A stretch of DNA of 64,000 bases from Aneurinibacillus terranovensis DSM 18919 (GCF_000430625.1 NZ_AUMJ01000015.1:62001-126000); one strand, 5' to 3'. Positions 1 to 9,172 are shown, numbered from the stretch's first letter. The notes: a model not told the origin generated them from the sequence alone. Program-made: numbers and translations.

Positions 1-1
1 T

Positions 2-781
2 CTTGCGGTGTTTCAGGAGCTGATTAGCCGTCCAAACGGCATCATCCTCGCTACCGGCCCCACTGGGAGCGGGAAGTCGTCCACTCTGTACGCGGTGCTG
101 CAGCACTTAAATAAAGATTCCGTTAATATCATCACGGTAGAAGACCCGGTTGAGTATCAGCTTGAAGGCGTAAATCAGGTGCAGGTGAACGCCAATATCG
201 GAATGACGTTTTCTTCTGCTTTGCGCTCGATTTTGCGGCAGGATCCCGACATAGTCATGGTGGGGGAAATCCGGGATACGGAAACGGCGGAAATCGCAAT
301 TCGGGCGGCTCTCACCGGGCACTTGGTGCTGAGTACTCTTCATACAAACGATGCGGTAAGCAGTTTGACGCGTCTCATCGATATGGGTATCCCGCCTTTT
401 TTACTTGGTTCATCGATTAACGGTATACTGGCCCAGCGCCTCGTCCGGCGAATTTGCAAGGACTGCATGGAAGAATATGTGCCTGGTGACCATGAAAAGG
501 AAATTTTTGAGCAGCGAGGCATCAAGATAGATAAATTATGGAGAGGAAAAGGGTGCGGAAGCTGCAGCCTCACCGGCTATCGCGGCAGGCTGGCTGTCCA
601 TGAAGTTTTCAAAATGGATAACCAGCTGCGGCAGATGCTCACGCGGAATTACCCGACCTCCGAATATAAAAAGTACGCGATGAAGAATGGAATGATTTTA
701 CTGTTTGATGACGGGTTAATTAAAGTGAGACAGGGACTCACGACGATGGATGAAATTTTCCGGATTGCCGTAAATGAATAG
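2..781 (+). CDS. pilB: Type IV pilus assembly ATPase PilB, C-terminal part
   Basis: Hexameric GspE/PilB-family ATPase that powers pilus extension from the cytoplasmic face of the membrane. The reading frame is open to the left edge, so the N-terminal domain lies outside the window. Visible in order: Walker [10 protein letters not shown], Asp box (TVEDPVEY), Walker B region ([10 protein letters not shown]), His box ([13 protein letters not shown]), and a split tetracysteine zinc site (CKDC then CGSC) typical of PilB/GspE and absent from PilT. It is followed at once by pilT and pilC, as in a canonical pilus operon. A ComGA-type competence ATPase is the alternative, but the zinc site and the pilT/M/N/O neighbours favour PilB. 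Confidence 0.93.
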   Translation, partial: LAVFQELISRPNGIILATGPTGSGKSSTLYAVLQHLNKDSVNIITVEDPVEYQLEGVNQVQVNANIGMTFSSALRSILRQDPDIVMVGEIRDTETAEIAIRAALTGHLVLSTLHTNDAVSSLTRLIDMGIPPFLLGSSINGILAQRLVRRICKDCMEEYVPGDHEKEIFEQRGIKIDKLWRGKGCGSCSLTGYRGRLAVHEVFKMDNQLRQMLTRNYPTSEYKKYAMKNGMILLFDDGLIKVRQGLTTMDEIFRIAVNE

Positions 782-848
782 TTAGGTCTTTATGCTTATG
801 TGAAAGTTCCTTTGCGCCATTATGATGATAATAGGTGGGAGGTGTATT

Positions 849-1892
849 ATGTCGGTTGATGACATTGAAAAATTACTCAAATATGCCTATGACACACGCG
901 CTTCCGATCTGCATATTACAGTCGGAGCCGCGCCCGTATTCCGGATCGACGGGGAGTTAAGAAGGCTTGATACCGATCCGTTATCCCCGGCACAGACAGA
1001 GGCAATGGCCAAAAAATTGATCCCGGAGCATATGTATGACAGGTTTATGGAAAAGGGTGAACTCGATTTTTCATACGGGTTGCCGGGTGTTTCGCGCTTT
1101 CGCATCAACGCCTATCACCAGCGCAACTGCATAGGCATCGTGGCACGCGTCATCCCGACAAGCATTCCGACGCTTGAATCGCTGGGCATGCCGGATGAGC
1201 TTCGGAAATTTTGCCATAAACCCCAGGGGCTCTTGCTTGTCACGGGGCCTACCGGCAGCGGGAAATCTACATCGCTTGCCGCTATGATTGATTATATTAA
1301 CCGGACCATGCGCCGCCATATTATAACGCTGGAAGACCCGATTGAATATTTACATAAACATCAGCTTTCGATTATTAACCAGCGTGAAATAGGATTTGAT
1401 ACGAAAGATTTCACCAGTGGACTGCGCGCCTCGTTGCGCCAGGATCCCGATGTGATCCTCGTTGGAGAAATGCGTGATTTAGAGACGATCAGCACGGCCA
1501 TTACCGCGGCTGAAACCGGCCACCTTGTGTTTGCTACACTGCATACGTCCGACGCGCCGCAAACGATCGACCGGATCATCGACGTATTTCCAGGGCACCA
1601 GCAGCCGCAGATTCGCATTCAGCTCGCTTCGGTGCTGGTCGGGATCATCTCGCAGCGCCTCTTTCCCAAAGTTGGCGGCGGTCGGGTTGCTGCTACCGAG
1701 ATACTCGTTAATACACCAGCGGTTGGCAATCTGATTCGCATCGAGAAGGTCCACCAAATTAAAAGCATGATGCAGACAGGCAAAGATTTAGGTATGCATA
1801 CGCTGGAAATGTCCATGAAAAGCCTGATTGACCAGGGATTGCTGCTGCGTGAGATGGTTCAGCACCATTTTGCTGAAAGGGCGCTGGAGTAG
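849..1892 (+). CDS. pilT: Twitching motility retraction ATPase PilT
   Basis: 347-residue AAA-type ATPase expected to drive pilus disassembly and retraction. The start ATG at 849 follows GGGAGGTG; an upstream in-frame ATG at 822 has no ribosome site. Motifs: N-terminal SDLHIT segment, Walker [10 protein letters not shown], Asp box (TLEDPIEY), Walker B (DVILVGEMRD), His box (TGHLVFATLHTSD), and near the C-terminus VGNLIR, a variant of the AIRNLIRE box specific to PilT. Its stop codon abuts the pilC start, so the two are probably translationally coupled. A dedicated PilT separates this locus from the simpler comG competence operons, which lack a retraction motor. Confidence 0.93.
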   Translation: MSVDDIEKLLKYAYDTRASDLHITVGAAPVFRIDGELRRLDTDPLSPAQTEAMAKKLIPEHMYDRFMEKGELDFSYGLPGVSRFRINAYHQRNCIGIVARVIPTSIPTLESLGMPDELRKFCHKPQGLLLVTGPTGSGKSTSLAAMIDYINRTMRRHIITLEDPIEYLHKHQLSIINQREIGFDTKDFTSGLRASLRQDPDVILVGEMRDLETISTAITAAETGHLVFATLHTSDAPQTIDRIIDVFPGHQQPQIRIQLASVLVGIISQRLFPKVGGGRVAATEILVNTPAVGNLIRIEKVHQIKSMMQTGKDLGMHTLEMSMKSLIDQGLLLREMVQHHFAERALE

Positions 1893-3104
1893 ATGCCAAC
1901 TTTCGCATATGAAGCAAGGGAAAGCGGCGGAAAGAAGAAGAGAGGCAGCATTGAAGCCAACACGAAAGCTGCTGCCCTCTCGGAACTAAAAAAACAGGGT
2001 GTTTTTGTCTTTGCGATTAAAGAAGTAAAAAAAGGAGTGCTCCAGCAGGAGATCACGTTTGGCAGCCCCGTTAAAAATCAGGACTTCGTTGTGTTTATAC
2101 GCCAGCTTGCGACGTTGATACGTTCGGGCATCGGGATCGTCGATTCGATTCATATTCTCTCCCAGCAGAGCGAAAGCAAGGCGCTCCGCAAAACGCTCGG
2201 TGAAGTCGAAGCCGATATTCGTCAGGGGATCCAACTGTCTGAAGCATGTGCCAAGTATCCAAAAATATTCAAGCCGCTATTTTTAAACATGGTTCGCGCA
2301 GGTGAGGCATCGGGGAACATGGAAATCGTTCTCGATCGGCTGGCGGTCTTTTTTGAGAAGTCGCATTATACGAGAGAAAAAATTAAATCTGCGATGACCT
2401 ACCCCATCGTCATGCTCGTTCTGTCGGTGGCTGTCACGATATTTTTATTGACCAATATTGTTCCTACATTTGTCGGAATGTTTAAAGGTTTAAATGCTCA
2501 GTTGCCTAAAATCACCGTTTTAACGCTATCTTTAAGCAACAGCATCGTCCACACCTGGTATCTTTATTTGCTTTCTCTTATCATTCTTGTCGCAGGATTT
2601 CGAATTTTTGTCACGACTTCCCGTGGTCGCAGTATCGTCGACTATGGTAAACTAAAAATGCCCATATTTGGAAAGTTAATTCAAAAGGGAGCGTTGGCAC
2701 GTATGAACCGGACGTTAAGCACGCTGTTTGCCAGCTCGGTTCCGATATTGCAGGCGTTGACCATTGTCGAAGGTGTGGTCGATAATAAAATTATAAGTAA
2801 CGCCATTAGTGAGGCAAAGGAGAGTTTGCGCAACGGGCGCCGGCTGTCGGAACCGCTTAAAAAGTCGTGGGTATTTCCACCGCTTGTCACCCATATGATT
2901 GCGATAGGGGAAGAAACCGGTTCGCTCGATTTAATGCTGGAGAAGATTGCGGATTTCTACGAAGCCGAAGTTGAAAACATGGTGGACAAGGTCAAATCGT
3001 TAATTGAGCCGCTAATGATTGTTTTCCTGTCGGTGATCATCGGGACCATTGTGTCGTCCATTATGATTCCGATGTTTGATATGTATTCTCATATTCACCA
3101 GTAA
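1893..3104 (+). CDS. pilC: Inner-membrane platform protein PilC
   Basis: 403-residue polytopic membrane protein of the GspF/PilC family, the platform on which PilB and PilT act. It shows the family's two tandem T2SSF domains, roughly residues 65-190 and 268-390, each ending in hydrophobic segments, and a final membrane span near the C-terminus. Both domains carry the short motifs of the family: IRQLATLIRSGI in the first, LFASSVPILQAL in the second. The ATG directly follows the pilT stop without a gap. Length matches the family norm of about 400 residues. Function is well supported by family and context. Confidence 0.93.
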   Translation: MPTFAYEARESGGKKKRGSIEANTKAAALSELKKQGVFVFAIKEVKKGVLQQEITFGSPVKNQDFVVFIRQLATLIRSGIGIVDSIHILSQQSESKALRKTLGEVEADIRQGIQLSEACAKYPKIFKPLFLNMVRAGEASGNMEIVLDRLAVFFEKSHYTREKIKSAMTYPIVMLVLSVAVTIFLLTNIVPTFVGMFKGLNAQLPKITVLTLSLSNSIVHTWYLYLLSLIILVAGFRIFVTTSRGRSIVDYGKLKMPIFGKLIQKGALARMNRTLSTLFASSVPILQALTIVEGVVDNKIISNAISEAKESLRNGRRLSEPLKKSWVFPPLVTHMIAIGEETGSLDLMLEKIADFYEAEVENMVDKVKSLIEPLMIVFLSVIIGTIVSSIMIPMFDMYSHIHQ

Positions 3105-3132
3105 AAATAGGCTTAGAGGGGGAGATAGTCGG

Positions 3133-3648
3133 ATGTTTAACTGGAAAAAAATTGTGAAGGATCAGCGGGGCTTAACGCTCATCGAATTGTTGGCGACGAT
3201 TGTTATTTTGGGGATTATTGCGGCGATTGCTATTCCAGCGATCGGGGGGCTAATTACGAACTCGAAAAAGGATGCGACAGCGGCTAATGCAATTCAAATG
3301 GTAAACTCTGCGAAATTGTATATTACTTCGCATACTGATAAGTTTACTGCCGCAACAACGTATATTCCGTTAAATGTTTTATATACCGACAAACAATTAG
3401 AAACTATGAAGGATCCTTTTAACAGTAACAGCGATTATTATAAAGATAGTTCAACTGACGTGACAACTACCGCACCGACTGCATCTTCTTATGTCGAGGT
3501 TGATAATTCAAGTGGGAATTATACGTATAAAGTGTATCTTTCTAAAGATGGAACAAAAAACTACTTTGAAGCTACGGCAGGTGCAACTGGTAACACTAGC
3601 CCAGTACCTGTCGATAATCTAAAGCGTGACTTTGTTGACGCTAATTAA
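3133..3648 (+). CDS. Type IV prepilin (PilA/ComGC-like major pilin)
   Basis: 171-residue prepilin. The ATG at 3133 follows GAGGGGGAG. A 13-residue charged leader ends in QRG, followed by the class III cleavage site G/LTLIELL. Gly13 is the -1 residue and Glu18 the conserved Glu5 of the mature pilin; the hydrophobic helix ends in AIPAI. After cleavage and N-methylation by PilD the protein would polymerise into the pilus fibre. The rest (Ser/Thr/Asn-rich, no cysteine pair) is not recognisable and is clearly more AT-rich than the flanking pil genes, as expected for a variable surface protein. It is the only pilin gene in this part of the cluster. A hairpin follows its stop codon. Confidence 0.88.
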   Translation: MFNWKKIVKDQRGLTLIELLATIVILGIIAAIAIPAIGGLITNSKKDATAANAIQMVNSAKLYITSHTDKFTAATTYIPLNVLYTDKQLETMKDPFNSNSDYYKDSSTDVTTTAPTASSYVEVDNSSGNYTYKVYLSKDGTKNYFEATAGATGNTSPVPVDNLKRDFVDAN

Positions 3649-3672
3649 AATAATACTTCTTAAAAAACTTGG

Positions 3673-3703
3673 CCATCCAACGCCCTAGTGGCTTGGATGG
3701 TTT
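3673..3703 (+). terminator. Hairpin between prepilin and pilD
   Basis: CCATCCAA (3673-3680) pairs with TTGGATGG (3693-3700), with GCC/GGC able to extend the stem inside the loop. The stem is followed by TTTATCGTTT, an imperfect U-tract. It probably acts as a partial terminator or mRNA 3' stabiliser that raises pilin relative to downstream pil proteins. Confidence 0.6.
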
Positions 3704-3755
3704 ATCGTTTACATATGAGGGAGGAATTGTCATCGAACTCTATGATGTAGCCGAC

Positions 3756-4502
3756 ATGAGGCTTCTTCTCTTTTTTTTGCTCGGACTTATTTTCGGATCA
3801 TTCTTTAATGTAGTGGGGCTGCGGGTGCCGCAAAAAGAGTCTATTATTTATCCGCCCTCTCACTGTCCGAAATGTGCAGCACAGCTAAAACCACGGGATT
3901 TAATCCCGCTTCTCTCTTACTTCATCAACCGGGGCAAATGCCGGGTGTGCGCGGCTTCGATCTCTCCTATCTACCCTGTAATGGAGGCTGTGACCGGAAT
4001 TCTTTTTACCGGTGTTTATTTTCTCTACGGTTTTTCATGGGAAACGTTGATGGCGCTTTTATTTGTCTCGCTTCTTGTGATCGTTACCGTGTCCGACCTG
4101 GCGTACCGGCTTATTCCGGATAAAGTGGTGTTTCCGTTTTGGGGTCTCTTTCTTGTGCTGCGGTTTTTTATTCACCCGAATGAAACATACGTGGCTCACC
4201 TTATCGGGATGGCTCTTGGGTTTATTCTCTTTTATCTCATTGCCGTTGTCTCCAGGGGAGGAATGGGGGGCGGGGATATTAAGCTGTTTGCCGTGGTCGG
4301 ATTGTACCTTGGATATCCGCTTCTATTATTAACCATTCTTCTTTCTACGTTACTTGGGACGTTTTATGGTATTCTAGTAATGATTTTTAAAGGAGCGGGG
4401 AGAAAAACCGAAGTTCCTTTCGGGCCGTTTATCGCCCTCGGAAGCATCCTTGCGATGTTTCGTGGATATGCTATCATCGAATGGTACTGGCACTTATTCT
4501 AG
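3756..4502 (+). CDS. pilD: Prepilin peptidase / N-methyltransferase PilD
   Basis: Integral membrane aspartic protease (A24 family) that cleaves the prepilin leader and methylates the new N-terminus; the B. subtilis counterpart is ComC. From Met at 3756 the protein is 248 residues. It begins with a membrane span ending GSFFNVV, then two CxxC pairs (CPKC, CRVC) of the methyltransferase loop, then several spans. The two catalytic aspartates are visible in TVSDLAYRLIPD and in GGMGGGDIK. The start is uncertain: GGGAGGA at 3719-3725 is correctly spaced only for non-standard codons (ATC at 3732), and the in-frame TTG at 3669 would place the hairpin inside the gene. ATG 3756 matches family N-termini best. 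Confidence 0.87.
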   Translation: MRLLLFFLLGLIFGSFFNVVGLRVPQKESIIYPPSHCPKCAAQLKPRDLIPLLSYFINRGKCRVCAASISPIYPVMEAVTGILFTGVYFLYGFSWETLMALLFVSLLVIVTVSDLAYRLIPDKVVFPFWGLFLVLRFFIHPNETYVAHLIGMALGFILFYLIAVVSRGGMGGGDIKLFAVVGLYLGYPLLLLTILLSTLLGTFYGILVMIFKGAGRKTEVPFGPFIALGSILAMFRGYAIIEWYWHLF

Positions 4503-4589
4503 AACTAGCATTTGTTCTAGCACTCGTATCTTTGGGTAGATTATAAGAAATCTCAATCCCTACTAAATTTATAAGAGGTTCCAATAGCG

Positions 4590-5654
4590 ATGAAAATAAA
4601 CACATGGAAACCGAAACTATCACATCCTTTTTCAATCAGAAAAAGCCCGGGCCGGGTAGGCATGGAATTGGAGGATGAGGGCCTTCGTTATGCCGAAGTC
4701 CGGTACAGTTCCGGAGGGTTAAAGATTAAACAGGCGGGTATGATCCCGCTGGACAGCGGGCTGATTGAGAACGGAAAAATCATTGATGAAGATCAGGTGC
4801 TGGTTCAGCTTGCGCTCGGTTTGAAGGAAGCGAAACTAAAGCACAAGAAAGCGGTCATTTCGGCTCCTACTTCTTCCGTTGTCATGCGTAAAGTTTCCCT
4901 TCCGAAGCTACCGCCAAAAGAAGTTCGCTCGTTTATCGAGATTGAGCTGGAGTCGACTATTCACCTCCCTTTTTCCCGGCCGTACTTCGACTTTTATAAA
5001 ATGGGGCAGGATGAGAATACAAACAAAGACACGGAAGCATCTGAAGCGGAACTTCAGGACCAATACCTTGTGATTGCGGCGCCGGGGGACCTGATCGATC
5101 AGTACGTACGGTTGTTTTCCGAACTGGATATTCAATTGGCGGCCGTTGATATTGAACCGCTCGCGCTCTACCGATTACTCGATATGCTTCAGCTTCACAC
5201 AGGCGAGCAGTACCACATGTTTATCCACCTTGGAATGCATACGGTGGATGTATCGTTTTTTAATCGGGAAATCCCTGAATTTATGCGCAATATCCCGCTT
5301 GATTTAACCAATTATAAAATTACAATGGACGAGCGCAACCTGCAGTCCTCCGATCTGCTGCAATTTCTTGAAGATCGGGGAATGTTTGATTCGTTTGCCA
5401 ATGACCTCGTACGGGAACTGGATCGGGTCATTAATTTTTATCATTTCAGTATGAAAAACGACGGCACGCGTATGCAAAAAATATACGTAACCGGCGATTT
5501 TCCCGATATAGACAGAATGATTCCCTTCCTGAAAGAACGGTTGAGTGTGCAAGAAATTATAAGCCTCCCAGTCCACTCGTATGTGGACGGATTTTCGGCG
5601 ACGGCAAATGTACAGGCATATACCGTGCCTTTTGGATTATCATTGAAAGGTTGA
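4590..5654 (+). CDS. pilM: Pilus assembly protein PilM
   Basis: 354-residue cytoplasmic actin-fold (FtsA/MreB-like) protein of the PilM family. It binds the N-terminus of PilN and links the PilN/PilO inner-membrane complex to the ATPases. Family-like features are the early GMELEDEGLRYAEV segment, the PTSSVVMRKVSLP strand-turn, and FIEIELESTIHLPF. It starts at ATG 4590 after AGAGG. Its stop overlaps the region where pilN begins, so coupling is likely. A short CTAGAAC/GTTCTAG hairpin (4499-4520) separates it from pilD. Confidence 0.85.
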   Translation: MKINTWKPKLSHPFSIRKSPGRVGMELEDEGLRYAEVRYSSGGLKIKQAGMIPLDSGLIENGKIIDEDQVLVQLALGLKEAKLKHKKAVISAPTSSVVMRKVSLPKLPPKEVRSFIEIELESTIHLPFSRPYFDFYKMGQDENTNKDTEASEAELQDQYLVIAAPGDLIDQYVRLFSELDIQLAAVDIEPLALYRLLDMLQLHTGEQYHMFIHLGMHTVDVSFFNREIPEFMRNIPLDLTNYKITMDERNLQSSDLLQFLEDRGMFDSFANDLVRELDRVINFYHFSMKNDGTRMQKIYVTGDFPDIDRMIPFLKERLSVQEIISLPVHSYVDGFSATANVQAYTVPFGLSLKG

Positions 5655-5659
5655 GTACA

Positions 5660-6304
5660 TTGGTTAACATTAACCTGCTTCCTCAGAGGAAGAAAAGAAT
5701 TTCAGGAACCCTGTCTTTTTATATGTTGATTGGAGCACTCTGGCTTATAGGCGCTGCTTATCTTGGTATTATGTACTACAGCGGCAATCAGAAGCTGGCC
5801 GCCTTAGCGCTTCAGGAACAGCAGCAGGAAAAATTGCTTGCGACTGCCAGGCAGAAATCGCAGCAGGGGAATCAGGTGGCTAATGTACAGGATTACATCA
5901 CGCTTTCTGATAAACTGCAGCATCTATTTTATCCGACCACTCTTCTGCTTGATGAACTGTCGCGCAATTTGCCGAAGGACGGGAGGCTAATGCAAGTTCA
6001 GTACGGCCTTGATGGCAAAATTACCGTTTCCGGCGTTTTTGACCAGATGGATGACGTTGCCGCTTACCTGCATAATTTACAGATGTCCAGTTATGTTGTG
6101 AATGCAACGGTAAAAAGTGTAACAGACGCCCCGGTTAAATGGGTTGGGCCGGTGGATGACAAGGGGCAGCCGCTGTCCGCCATTTTGCAGACGCTCGGAG
6201 GAAAACTGCTCCCACGTTATGTTGCCGAGTATGAAGTGAACGTAACAACGATCGACCCGAAAGCTGTCTCTTCGAAGCAGCCGAACAACGGGCAAAAACA
6301 GTAA
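5660..6304 (+). CDS. pilN: Pilus assembly protein PilN
   Basis: Bitopic inner-membrane protein of 214 residues. The N-terminal MVNINLLPQRKKR is the classic PilN PilM-binding motif (xINLLP), followed by one membrane span at about residues 19-41 and a periplasmic-type domain with a coiled-coil region (LALQEQQQEKLLATARQK). I place the start at TTG 5660, ten bases after AAAGG. A TTG at 5651 that overlaps the pilM stop is possible but too close to the ribosome site. It forms the alignment complex with PilM and PilO. Confidence 0.85.
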   Translation: MVNINLLPQRKKRISGTLSFYMLIGALWLIGAAYLGIMYYSGNQKLAALALQEQQQEKLLATARQKSQQGNQVANVQDYITLSDKLQHLFYPTTLLLDELSRNLPKDGRLMQVQYGLDGKITVSGVFDQMDDVAAYLHNLQMSSYVVNATVKSVTDAPVKWVGPVDDKGQPLSAILQTLGGKLLPRYVAEYEVNVTTIDPKAVSSKQPNNGQKQ

Positions 6305-6326
6305 TGAAAGAAGAAGGTGCGAATAG

Positions 6327-7109
6327 ATGGGGGAAAAAGAGCGTCAATACGTTTTGCTGGGATTAACCCTGTTGTTTGCGTTGTTGGCGGCCTTCTACTA
6401 TTTCTATGTCACTCCCTTGCAAAAGAAAGTGACAGAAGCAAGCTTTCAACTTCAACAAACGAACATGCAGATAAAACCGGCTGAAAGCCAACAAAAGAAA
6501 AACGATCTGACACCTTATCAGGAACAGCTCTCTAAAATTGCCGAATTTCTTCCGGTAAAGCCTTACACGGACCAGCTCATCAAAGACCTGGGGAAACTGC
6601 AAACGATCAGCAACATTCAAATTGAGAATGCTACGTTTAATGAACAGAAAGAACAGAAGCTATCTGAGTTGGCGAAGAAATTTGTCAGCCAAGACGACCA
6701 GAACCAAGGGTTTGCCCAGTCCGGCTCATCAAGCCAAACAAAGGACAGTAAGCAGGTCACTCTTCAAGCCCTTCAGAGTTATTTGCCGGGAACGACTGTA
6801 AGCAGTATCGAAATCACCCTATCAATTAAAGGAGACTATCAATCTATTTATCATTTTGTTTCGGAGGTTCAGAACCTGTCGCGATATTTGCGGGTGGATG
6901 GGCTAACCTTTACCTCCAATCAAAAGGACAGTTTTGTCATCCCGAAAGAAAAAGACATGCCCGCGACTGTAAAGCTTACAACGTATTATGCGCCGCAGTT
7001 TGCCGGTTTGCTTGATAAATTGCCGCCGGTTCAGGCGGAACCGCCTTCGGGTAAGTGGAATCCGATGAAATATCCGGTCACTGAAAAGCCAAAACAATTG
7101 TCAGAGTAA
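6327..7109 (+). CDS. pilO: Pilus assembly protein PilO
   Basis: 260-residue bitopic membrane protein: a short cytoplasmic tail, one span at about residues 8-27, a coiled coil (TEASFQLQQTNMQIK), then a ferredoxin-like periplasmic-type fold, with a Gln/Ser-rich low-complexity insert near residues 125-145. This is the PilO architecture and the position directly after pilN. It starts at ATG 6327 after AGAAGGTG. It is the last recognisable pil gene. No PilP or PilQ follows, as expected for an organism without an outer membrane. Confidence 0.82.
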   Translation: MGEKERQYVLLGLTLLFALLAAFYYFYVTPLQKKVTEASFQLQQTNMQIKPAESQQKKNDLTPYQEQLSKIAEFLPVKPYTDQLIKDLGKLQTISNIQIENATFNEQKEQKLSELAKKFVSQDDQNQGFAQSGSSSQTKDSKQVTLQALQSYLPGTTVSSIEITLSIKGDYQSIYHFVSEVQNLSRYLRVDGLTFTSNQKDSFVIPKEKDMPATVKLTTYYAPQFAGLLDKLPPVQAEPPSGKWNPMKYPVTEKPKQLSE

Positions 7110-7212
7110 CAGATCGTAGTTTTACGGAATATAAATAGTGAACGCCTGCATATCCGTAGAGTTCGTCTCATATACTCTAGTAATTGATAGAGTTGAAGGG
7201 AGACAAGCTACG

Positions 7213-8445
7213 ATGAAGAAGACGCTCGCATATACGATACGCTCTAAACCTTCAGATACGCCGGCTGCGAAACTAAAGCATCCCACGGTGGGCCCTGCGG
7301 TTCGTCCTGCGGTGCCAAAGAAGCAGGGAAAAACGCCAAAAATTAAGTTAAACACTTCACCTGTCCCTGTCCTGCCGATCTTGACCGAAGACTTGCAGGA
7401 ACGTCCTTTTTTCCATGAAAAATCTCCATTTTATAAAGAAACATCTTCATATTACGAGGATAAACAGGACGATTCAGGAGATGCGATATCAGGAGATGGG
7501 CTATCAGAAGCCCCCTTTGAGGAAAACTTGCATATCGAACCTGTACGGACGAGCCACAGCTTTAGAAGAAAAGGGCCCGGCCCTCATACGTTTCGCCATT
7601 CGTTTGTTGTAGGCGGGGCCATTCTTATCGGCCTCCTGTTTGGGTATGTGGTCATGCATACATTTGCACAAAATCCGCAGCCGCCCGCAGTGAAATCTAT
7701 GGATGCATCCGCGGGGTCTGTCCAGCCATCCGCTGCTGAAAAGCCGCCTGATTCCGCTCGATCGGCCCCGGCTCAGCCAAATGGCCAACCATCGAGCGGA
7801 CAAACCGGGGCAACGATGACGCTGACTCTTCCGGCGATACCGGTTTATCTTATTCAGGGCGGTGTATTTGCTACGGACGAAAGCGCTGGTAAAATGGCAG
7901 AGCAGTTTAAACAGAAAGGCTGGGCGGTCTCTTCCTCCCAGGAGAACGGGAAGCGTTATTTGTTTCTCGGTGTCGGCTCCACGCACGATGAAGCCGATGC
8001 GCTGGCCGGGCAATTTCGCAGTGCGAACCAGGATGTTTATATTAAAGAAAAAGCCTTGCAAGCCCAGACTGTGACTTTACAGGTTAGCGGAGATAAAAAA
8101 ATCGGCCCGCTGCCTGCGCTGGGGCAAACGGAAGCGGATATCATCCACCAGCTCTCCACCTGTACCGTTAGCGGGTTAACGACAGGGAAAACCGACCCGA
8201 CGGCCATTCAAAAAATTGTTTCCGCCCACCATCAACTCCTGCAGCAAGGGCAGGAGATTCAGTCTGTGCTGAAGGATTCACCCAGGCAGCTGCTGCAGAA
8301 GGAGTTAAACGATATAACCTCCGCGGTAACCGGCGTAACCCAGTATGGCAAGCAGCCTGATAAAGCGTACCTCTGGCAGGCGCAGGAGAATATTATGCAT
8401 TTTCTTGCGGATCACCAGCAATTGGCGGCATCCATTGCGAATTGA
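7213..8445 (+). CDS. spoIIB: SPOR-domain membrane protein, SpoIIB-like
   Basis: 410-residue single-pass protein: a Pro-rich, acidic cytoplasmic part of about 135 residues, one membrane span (GGAILIGLLFGYVV), a Pro/Ser/Ala linker, then a SPOR-type peptidoglycan-binding domain (IPVYLIQGGVFATDESA ... FLGVGSTHDEADALAGQF). It starts at ATG 7213 after GAAGGGAG. In B. subtilis, spoIIB lies exactly between comC (pilD) and maf and encodes a bitopic SPOR protein that marks the division septum for engulfment. The same position and architecture support that identity; sequence conservation outside the SPOR domain cannot be judged here. It ends at a strong terminator. Confidence 0.72.
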   Translation: MKKTLAYTIRSKPSDTPAAKLKHPTVGPAVRPAVPKKQGKTPKIKLNTSPVPVLPILTEDLQERPFFHEKSPFYKETSSYYEDKQDDSGDAISGDGLSEAPFEENLHIEPVRTSHSFRRKGPGPHTFRHSFVVGGAILIGLLFGYVVMHTFAQNPQPPAVKSMDASAGSVQPSAAEKPPDSARSAPAQPNGQPSSGQTGATMTLTLPAIPVYLIQGGVFATDESAGKMAEQFKQKGWAVSSSQENGKRYLFLGVGSTHDEADALAGQFRSANQDVYIKEKALQAQTVTLQVSGDKKIGPLPALGQTEADIIHQLSTCTVSGLTTGKTDPTAIQKIVSAHHQLLQQGQEIQSVLKDSPRQLLQKELNDITSAVTGVTQYGKQPDKAYLWQAQENIMHFLADHQQLAASIAN

Positions 8446-8447
8446 AA

Positions 8448-8477
8448 AGCGATTGTCCTAGACGATCGCTTTTTTTT
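8448..8477 (+). terminator. Rho-independent terminator after spoIIB-like gene
   Basis: AGCGAT and ATCGCT arms with an inner GTC/GAC pairing around CTA, followed by eight T. It closes the pil/spoIIB transcription unit before maf. Confidence 0.9.
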
Positions 8478-8584
8478 GTTGTGCACTGAACCTGCCTTTG
8501 CTAAAATTATGTATGACATGTGTCTCTATGGAAGAAGAAGGACATGCTATACTTGCTTATACATTTACAAAGCAGGTGGATATG

Positions 8585-9172
8585 ATGGTAGCAACAGAAG
8601 TACCTATCGTTTTAGCCTCCTCTTCGCCAAGGCGTCAGGAACTGCTGCGGGGTCTCGGCTTACCTTTTACCATCCAGCCGAGCGCGGCGGATGAAACGGT
8701 GGAAGACAACGTTACCCCTGCAAGGTATGTGGAAATCCTTGCACAGCGTAAAGCACAGGCTGTCGGGCGAATTCAGGCACAGCGCACGCTTGTTATCGGT
8801 TCGGACACCGTTGTGGTGCTCGACGATAACATTCTGGGAAAGCCGGCCGACGAGGAAGAGGCTTTCCGGATGCTGACTTGTCTGCAGGGGAGAGAACATA
8901 CGGTTTACACAGGTGTTTGTGTTCTGGATACAGCGGGTAAAGAGAGAACTGGCCATGTAGCGACCCGGGTTTTTATTCGGCCGCTTTCAGAAGAGCGGAT
9001 ACGGAGCTACATCGCGACCGGTGAGCCGATGGACAAGGCCGGATCGTATGCCATTCAGGGGTATGGTGCCACGTTTGTATCCCGGATGGAAGGCGATTAT
9101 TTCGCTGTCGTAGGTCTTCCGCTCCATTTGCTGAGTGACTTTTTGGAAGAATTTGGTGTACAATTATTCTGA
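8585..9172 (+). CDS. maf: Maf nucleoside triphosphate pyrophosphatase
   Basis: 195-residue Maf/HAM1-like enzyme that hydrolyses non-canonical or pyrimidine nucleoside triphosphates to monophosphates and is linked to septum inhibition in Bacillus. Signature SSSPRRQELL near the N-terminus, GSDTVVVLDD and LGKP with the catalytic Asp and Lys, and the GKAGSYAIQG-like KAGSYAIQGYG loop. AGGTGGA precedes two adjacent ATGs; the second (8585) has the better spacing. The location next to spoIIB and radC is the conserved Bacillales order. A 9-bp hairpin overlaps the stop. Confidence 0.92.
   Translation: MVATEVPIVLASSSPRRQELLRGLGLPFTIQPSAADETVEDNVTPARYVEILAQRKAQAVGRIQAQRTLVIGSDTVVVLDDNILGKPADEEEAFRMLTCLQGREHTVYTGVCVLDTAGKERTGHVATRVFIRPLSEERIRSYIATGEPMDKAGSYAIQGYGATFVSRMEGDYFAVVGLPLHLLSDFLEEFGVQLF

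Noticed and set aside
3669-3755. Upstream TTG start for pilD at 3669
   Set aside because: It would put the terminator-like hairpin inside the coding sequence, has no ribosome site, and gives an N-terminal extension unlike the family.
7138-7212. Longer N-terminus of the SpoIIB-like protein from 7138
   Set aside because: No ribosome site at 7138, while ATG 7213 has GAAGGGAG upstream and gives the expected charged N-terminus.
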